The notes under the pieces were generated by a model, which worked only from the letters and a program-made list of their open reading frames with translations, searched no databases and was not told where the DNA came from. Source: Asterochloris sp. CNOR1 (lineage: Eukaryota > Chlorophyta > Trebouxiophyceae > Trebouxiales > Trebouxiaceae). From it: DNA of 64,000 bases. Both the position numbers and the translations under genes were made by a program. The stretch lies in contig OZ017753.1 in NCBI GenBank assembly GCA_963969365.1, forward strand, positions 1,302,001 to 1,366,000. Reading direction: 5' to 3'. This document shows positions 59,201 to 64,000 of this stretch, piece after piece. Every line of letters starts with the position of its first letter. Position 1 is the stretch's first letter.

Positions 59201-60337
59201 CATCCTGCTGATGCCCCTCCACACCTTTTGTTGATGTGCCGATACAATCCTAGCACCACTGGTGCCCTGCAGGTCAATATTGCTACCCTGCTGATGACCC
59301 GCCACAGCTCACTTTGCTACTCATGTGGACACATACACTCTCATGCAAACCCCCTCCATGCCCTGCAGGTCAGCGATGGTGCTGCAGCCACCCTGATGAT
59401 GACTCGCCGTGAGGCCAACAGGCGCGGCCTCCCCATCCTGGGCATCTTCCGCAGCTTTGCTGCTGTTGGGGTGGACCCTGCCATCATGGGTGTGGGGCCA
59501 GCTGTGGCTATCCCAGAGGCCGTCAAGCAGGCTGGCCTGCAAGTTGAGGACATCGATCTCTTTGAGCTCAATGAGGCCTTTGCATCCCAGGTGAGAGCAT
59601 CTCACGACTTGTTCCGTTACTCTCTGGACAGCAGGCGGTGCCCCTTCAGCACCGTCATGGCCACACACCATTCGTCCTCCCTGCGCCATTGTGAGCAGAA
59701 TGCTCAGCACTCATCCTTGGGGAGCATGTGCAGAAGCGCCTGCCATCTGCAGATCCTGGACTTGCTGAACTTGCAGCACTGTGTGCTGCTGCAAGAAGCT
59801 GCCACTCACTGCGGTGCCTTTTGATGGCATTCAATGCATGTCACAGTAGCTTTGACTCCTGCAAGTCTGCAAGCTGCTGTTGTGGGCCTGGGCTATTAGG
59901 CTGTATCCTGCAGCATGGCTGAGCAGGGCCTTCTGCCCTGCTTCTCTGAGAGAGATGCACGTCTTCACCTCTCTGCAGCAAGCCTGTGGTGCTGCAAGAA
60001 GCTGGGCCTGCACCGTCAGCTTCTGTCCTGCAGCCTGAACAGGGCACTGACCCCTGACAAAATAAGCAGTCCAGTGAACACCCTGCAGCAAACCCCTTGA
60101 CATGTGGTCCTGCAGGCAACCTATTGTTGCGACAAGCTGGGCCTGGACCGCGAGAAGGTGAACGTGAACGGAGGCGCCATCGCCATGGGGCACCCTCTGG
60201 GCGCCACTGGAGCGCGCTGCACAGCCACCCTGCTGCACGAGATGCAAAAGCGGGGCAAGGCGGCCCGGTTTGGCGTGGTGTCAATGTGCATCGGCTCCGG
60301 CATGGGCGCGGCCGCTGTGTTTGAGCGCGGTGAATGA
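56210..60337 (+). CDS. KAT: peroxisomal 3-ketoacyl-CoA thiolase
   Basis: Ten exons in phase: 56210-56251, 56335-56385, 56484-56585, 56846-56938, 57190-57311, 57603-57784, 58221-58382, 58581-58708, 59369-59590, 60116-60337; 441 residues. It catalyses the last step of fatty-acid beta-oxidation. Exon 1 encodes [23 protein letters not shown] aligns with the plant thiolase PTS2 RQRVLLEHL, though Ala at position 2 is off consensus. Catalytic residues: [10 protein letters not shown] (Cys about 139), [16 protein letters not shown] (His) and [12 protein letters not shown] (second Cys). Other marks: [52 protein letters not shown]. Exon 1 ends with a GC donor. Exon 2 opens with an in-frame ATG directly after its acceptor. 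Confidence 0.96.
59061..59410 (+). repeat. four tandem copies of thiolase exon 9 start
   Basis: CCCTGCAG followed by a GTCAGCG-like and ACCCTGCTGATGAC-like block occurs at 59061, 59173, 59265 and 59361. The last is the real exon (CCCTGCAGGTCAGCGATGG). Spacing is 92-112 bp. Each copy keeps an AG acceptor. The first three are diverged and lie in intron 8. A similar echo of exon 10 is at about 59978-60010 (TGCAAGAAGCTGGGCCTG). Confidence 0.85.
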
Positions 60338-60887
60338 ATGCACTGGGCTGTGAGCCTGTCTCTGGCTGCAGTGCTGGCTGGTCAGTCTTGCTGTGATCTG
60401 GTGCCAACAAGCGCTGGCTCCGACTATGGGACACAGCTGCAGTCTTCAAGCTTTCTGGCTGGCCTGGTTTAGTGGCTTGCCTGAGGCTGCAGTGCTGGTC
60501 AACTTCTTCGTCCATCTGGCCGCACTGCCAGGCTGTGCAGTGCACAGTGGTGCGCAACCTGTTGGCCAAGCCTGCCGACTCAGCAATCTGCCACATGTCT
60601 GCCGCAGGTGGGGAGGTTGACCAGTACAGGAATGCACGCCCCAACCCTTCGCAAGGCTACCTGTCCAGGGACGCCCAGGCCTGAAGCCACCTGAGCCACC
60701 ATGCGCTGTTGTGAAGCAACCCCCTCTCCGCCATGCTTCACCCCACCCTAGCCTCTGTATGGCTTCACCTGTGTGTAGTGTGTCATTGAAGCTGCCACTA
60801 GGGCATTGCAATCTCAGAGTTGCCAGCTGTTGTGTCTGAACCTAGAGCAGCCCTATTGAACTTTGCCTTCTTATAAGCTCCAATTTG
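60338..60887. other. intergenic region, thiolase to GATA gene
   Basis: 550 bp holding the thiolase 3' untranslated region and the promoter of the next gene on the same strand. A TATAA occurs at 60872-60876, but only 16 bp before the next ATG, so it is unlikely to serve as a TATA box for that start. No exon is supported. Confidence 0.4.
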
Positions 60888-63800
60888 ATGTACAGAAGTG
60901 AAAGCATGCCGATGGACATGCTCCAGGAGTGGGGCCTAGGCAGCACGGTGAGCATCAACCGTCAGTCTGCGTTGATGCGAGAGACAAAACTGCATCCTGC
61001 TGACGCCCGGCCCGTACTGCTGCAGATGGGCTTGCTGGACGGAGACGGCCCTACATCCGAGGTGAGTCGGACTCCAGTGTCACCGCAGCACTTAACTGAC
61101 GCAACCGCTGAGCCTCTCCCCCCTGTAGCGAGCCTCCTGCCACCCTCCTGCAGGGCTCAAGGATCAGCAACGGCATACTCTCGTTTCCCCAGGCAGAAGG
61201 CCATCATGCTGGCATGGGTATGCTGTCAGCTGGCGACCTGCCCTCGCCGTTCTCAGTCGGGGACTTTGGCAGTGCACCAGACCTGGCAGGCCTGTCAAGG
61301 CAGGGTGCACCTCACATGGAGCCCTCCAGCTCATCACCCCGGCGCACCTTCAACATTGTGGCCTCCACCGGCCCGCACTCTCTGGGACCGCATGTCTTTC
61401 TGCAGCATCGTGCAACGATGCAGGCCCCGGCAGGTCTGGACCTGGCCCTGCCAGACGTGGAGACCCAGCAGATGTTGGGTTGGGGGTTCGATGGCATGGG
61501 CGACGGCAACCGCTCAGTCATGGCACAGCAGGTCAGCGCACGTGTCATGCACCACTGATTCCTCATTGCAGTCTGCCTCAAAAGACTGACTGAGGTTGCT
61601 TGTACACCTTGTTCAGCCTGCACTGCTAGCACAAGCCAGCCAGGCGTTCCGGCAGTGCAGCGTACTGCTTGGGTAGCAATGCAGGCATCTTGGTCTGCCC
61701 CAGCGCGACAACATGTACGTGCTGCAGGAGGCCTCCCCTCTCTACCACCACCACTCAGCGCCAGACATGCGCAGCTGGGTGCAGCAGGGGGCCTTTGGGC
61801 AGTGGCCTCAGGGAGCAGGATGGTCTGGGCAGGCTGCAGGGCTGCCGGCCGTCGGCGGCAGCAGAGGCGGCCATATGATGACAGCAGGCCGGGCTGAGCT
61901 GGTGAGTTGTGCAACTGCAGCGGCCTCCTAGGACGCACTGGCAGCAAGCTGCCCTGTGCGAGGTGCATGCAGTAGGCGCATGCTGCACACAGGCTCAGCA
62001 TGCACATCCAGTGTTTGAGTGCCTGGCAACAGCGCTTGGCTTGTCCAGGGAGTCAGAACCCAGCTAGCCCCTGCACCAAAGGGAGCATTTCTCACGGAGC
62101 ATTCCTTAGGGAAACTCCACATTGAAGCGGCGCTCACCCTTGCTGATGTGTGGCTGCAGGCGTCCTTTGGCAGCGGCGCAATGAGCGGGGCAGTGGCCAG
62201 CGCACAGCCAGTGAATGCTGTGTTAGGAGACCTGCGCTCATCTCTGGGACTGGGCACCCCGATCCAGCGGACCCAGCTGGCCCGCTCCCAGTCAGCCGCC
62301 CACGCATGTCTGCTGCGCCCTGGGCAGCAACCTCAGGGCAGCCTGCCAGCTGTCTGGGCGCCTGAGCTGGCGCGCGCCAACTCCCTGCAGGCCACCTTTG
62401 CCGAGGCGCAGGCCAGCCTGCTGCAGGCCCAGGCTCAGGCCAAGGGCCTGGCAGGGGTGCCCCCTCGTGTTGGGGGGTCAAAACGCGACTTCGCCTCCAT
62501 CTCCACCCTCGGCACCAACGACAGCGTGGCCAGCCACCAGACCGTGGTGCGCAAGGCTGCCTCCCCGTCCCAGGTGAGGTTACTGCTCTGAGGTCGCGCC
62601 TGCGCTTGCAGTGCGCGATGCAGCCCCGTCCTTCAAGATATGGTCACACCTGGCATGGTCAGGACCAGTTGAAAGTGCATAGGTCAAGACAGAGGCCAAG
62701 ACAAGGGAGCCTTGAGGCCTATAAGGTCCTGGCAACTGCTTCTGTGGTCATCGCATATGCGTGCAGGCAGCCTGCTGGCCCCACCTGCAGGGAAGCTCAT
62801 TGCTGAGGGCTGCCTCAGCCCCTGGAGACAGCCTCTGCTACACTTCTTGGCTGCATGATGCGCATGCCAGCTGCAGGGGCAGCAGACCGTCTCGCTGCTG
62901 TGCATACTGGAGTCGTGGGGAACCTGGGCGGCATGATGCGCCTGCAGCAGGTCTTGCAGCCACCCCTGAAGGATACCCAACGGTTTCAGCACACATCCAG
63001 TGACAAGCTGCTGATGTTTCTGTGCAGGGAACAGGGGAGCTCTCAGCTGTGGGCTGCCCCTAACCACAACGTCAGCCTCTGCCGACTGGCGCTGCTTGGC
63101 ACTCACCACACACACATGCTGAGTACCTGCAGCCGCACTCTCACAGTGACCACACTCACCTCACTGCCCCACCGCAGGGAACCTCATCGCTGTGGGCTGC
63201 CCCCGCCCCCGAGGACAGCCCCAGCTCACCCGCGCTGGTGGGGCCCCGCCATCGCTACACCACACGCGCTGCCAAGGCCGCTACTGGAGGGGCCGCCCCC
63301 AGCCTGGCATCTCCTGAGGAGGAGGGCAGCGGGGACAGCAGCTTGGGGCTGCCACCCCCCCAGCCAGCTCCCACCAAACGAGGTGAGGTCTTCAGTGCTG
63401 GGCTTGGTGACTTGCAGACTGCTGGCCGGCAGGTGAAGTACGGCTGAGTGGCTCTGTTAATGCACTCAACCTGCACGCTCTCAGGGGATGCAGCAGACAC
63501 GCCCCGATTGCCAGGCTACCATACACAAAGGGCAGCAGTTCAGTGCATAGGCTCCCGTGCAGCATGCTACATGTGCTCAAATGGCAGCTACTCGTTTGCT
63601 GGGCAGCCTTTGCAGTTGGCCTTGCACCGTCGGCCTGCAGGCGCTGCAGTGTGGCTGTAGACTGGAAACCCCCTGTTGTCCTGCAGGTGTCAAGAGTGGG
63701 CCACCACCAGTGTGCCGTAATTGTGGAGTCACATCCACCCCGCAGTGGAGAATTGGCCCTGGTGCGTTGCTCTTGCACCTTGCTGGCCCTCTCTCACTCC

Positions 63801-63962
63801 ATGGTGTCTAGGCAAGCATGCCAGCAGTCGCTGTTCCGTCGCATTGCATGCTGTGCTGTCATTTGCTGCGCTGGCATCATGTAAATTGGGCTGAGCTGAG
63901 CCTACTCTGCTGAAAACATGCGTTTTTGTGCGTGCAGAGGGACCGCGCACCCTGTGCAATGC
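60888..63962 (+). CDS. GATA-type zinc-finger protein (3' end outside window)
   Basis: Seven exons seen, all in phase: 60888-61061, 61193-61531, 61704-61901, 62160-62573, 63178-63382, 63687-63761, 63938-63962; about 476 residues to the edge. The first 400 or so residues are rich in Q, S, G and A without known domains (motifs GSAPDLAGLSRQ, LGWGFDGMGDGN, HHHSAPDMRSW). Near the edge comes VCRNCGVTSTPQWRIGP, then, after an intron, EGPRTLCNA: a C-x2-C-x18-C GATA finger of the plant/fungal class, missing only the last Cys and the basic tail. Such proteins bind WGATAR sites and regulate transcription (in plants, nitrogen and light responses). The intron inside the finger begins after GP. Confidence 0.85.
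62785..63230 (+). repeat. three copies of GATA-gene exon 5 start
   Basis: The real exon start (CCGCAGGGAACCTCATCGCT, 63173 on, then GTGGGCTGCCCCC) has diverged upstream copies at about 62785 (CTGCAGGGAAGCTCATTGCT) and 63022 (GTGCAGGGAACAGGGGAGCT…CTGTGGGCTGCCCC). All keep an AG acceptor. Both extra copies lie in intron 4. Confidence 0.78.
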
Positions 63963-64000
63963 GTGAGTGGTAGTGCTCGTTTGCGGCTTCTGCTCCAAAC

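Overview
The window is nuclear DNA from a green alga, most likely a chlorophyte of the Trebouxiophyceae type. The evidence is a set of plant-type genes (plastid-targeted dehydroascorbate reductase, PTS2 thiolase, plant-like TPR-J protein, LpxC, C-x2-C-x18-C GATA factor), many short introns, and TGTAA motifs soon after stop codons, a known chlorophyte poly(A) signal. The species cannot be named from sequence alone. I built the gene models by hand from reading frame, splice sites and phase. In most genes every junction is phase-consistent.

Layout. 1-595 (+): last exons of a Ca2+-ATPase. 1090-9465 (-): a BtuF-like cobalamin-binding protein, Q-rich exons of unknown identity, and a CobB-like cobyrinic acid a,c-diamide synthase, all on one strand; two of the three are vitamin-B12-type families. 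9870-11325 (-): dehydroascorbate reductase, divergent from TBP at 11514-14073 (+). 14438-18831 (+): dihydropyrimidinase. 19192-about 23228 (-): an MFS transporter. 24034-25328 (+): a small unknown protein. 25590-27302 (-): PurN, head to head with LpxC at 27324-31968 (+). 33218-34978 (+): pyrimidine 5'-nucleotidase. 35295-37703 (-): TsaE. 37793-40542 (-): HUS1. 40698-48672 (+): a 1,398-residue coiled-coil/TPR/J-domain protein. 49094-49437 (+): two unassigned exons. 50276-54032 (-): FAD-dependent amine/amino-acid oxidoreductase. 56210-60337 (+): peroxisomal 3-ketoacyl-CoA thiolase. 60888-end (+): GATA zinc-finger protein, cut by the window edge.

Most genes are housekeeping and need not act together. 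Nucleotide metabolism recurs (PurN, dihydropyrimidinase, nucleotidase). Genome upkeep and gene expression are covered by HUS1, TBP, TsaE and GATA. The CobB-like/BtuF-like pair is the only neighbourhood with a shared theme.

Two genome-level patterns stand out. First, many introns hold decayed copies of the start or end of a neighbouring exon, spaced about 70-240 bp apart, often with the splice-acceptor motif still present. I found this in at least eight genes. Second, GC-AG introns are frequent: seven genes each have one where the reading frame supports it. Other points of interest are a Cys-to-Ser change at the expected glutaminase nucleophile of the CobB-like protein, a Q/P-rich C-terminal tail on TBP, an acidic insertion in LpxC, and a thiolase whose peroxisomal signal sits alone on a 14-codon exon followed by an exon starting with an in-frame ATG.
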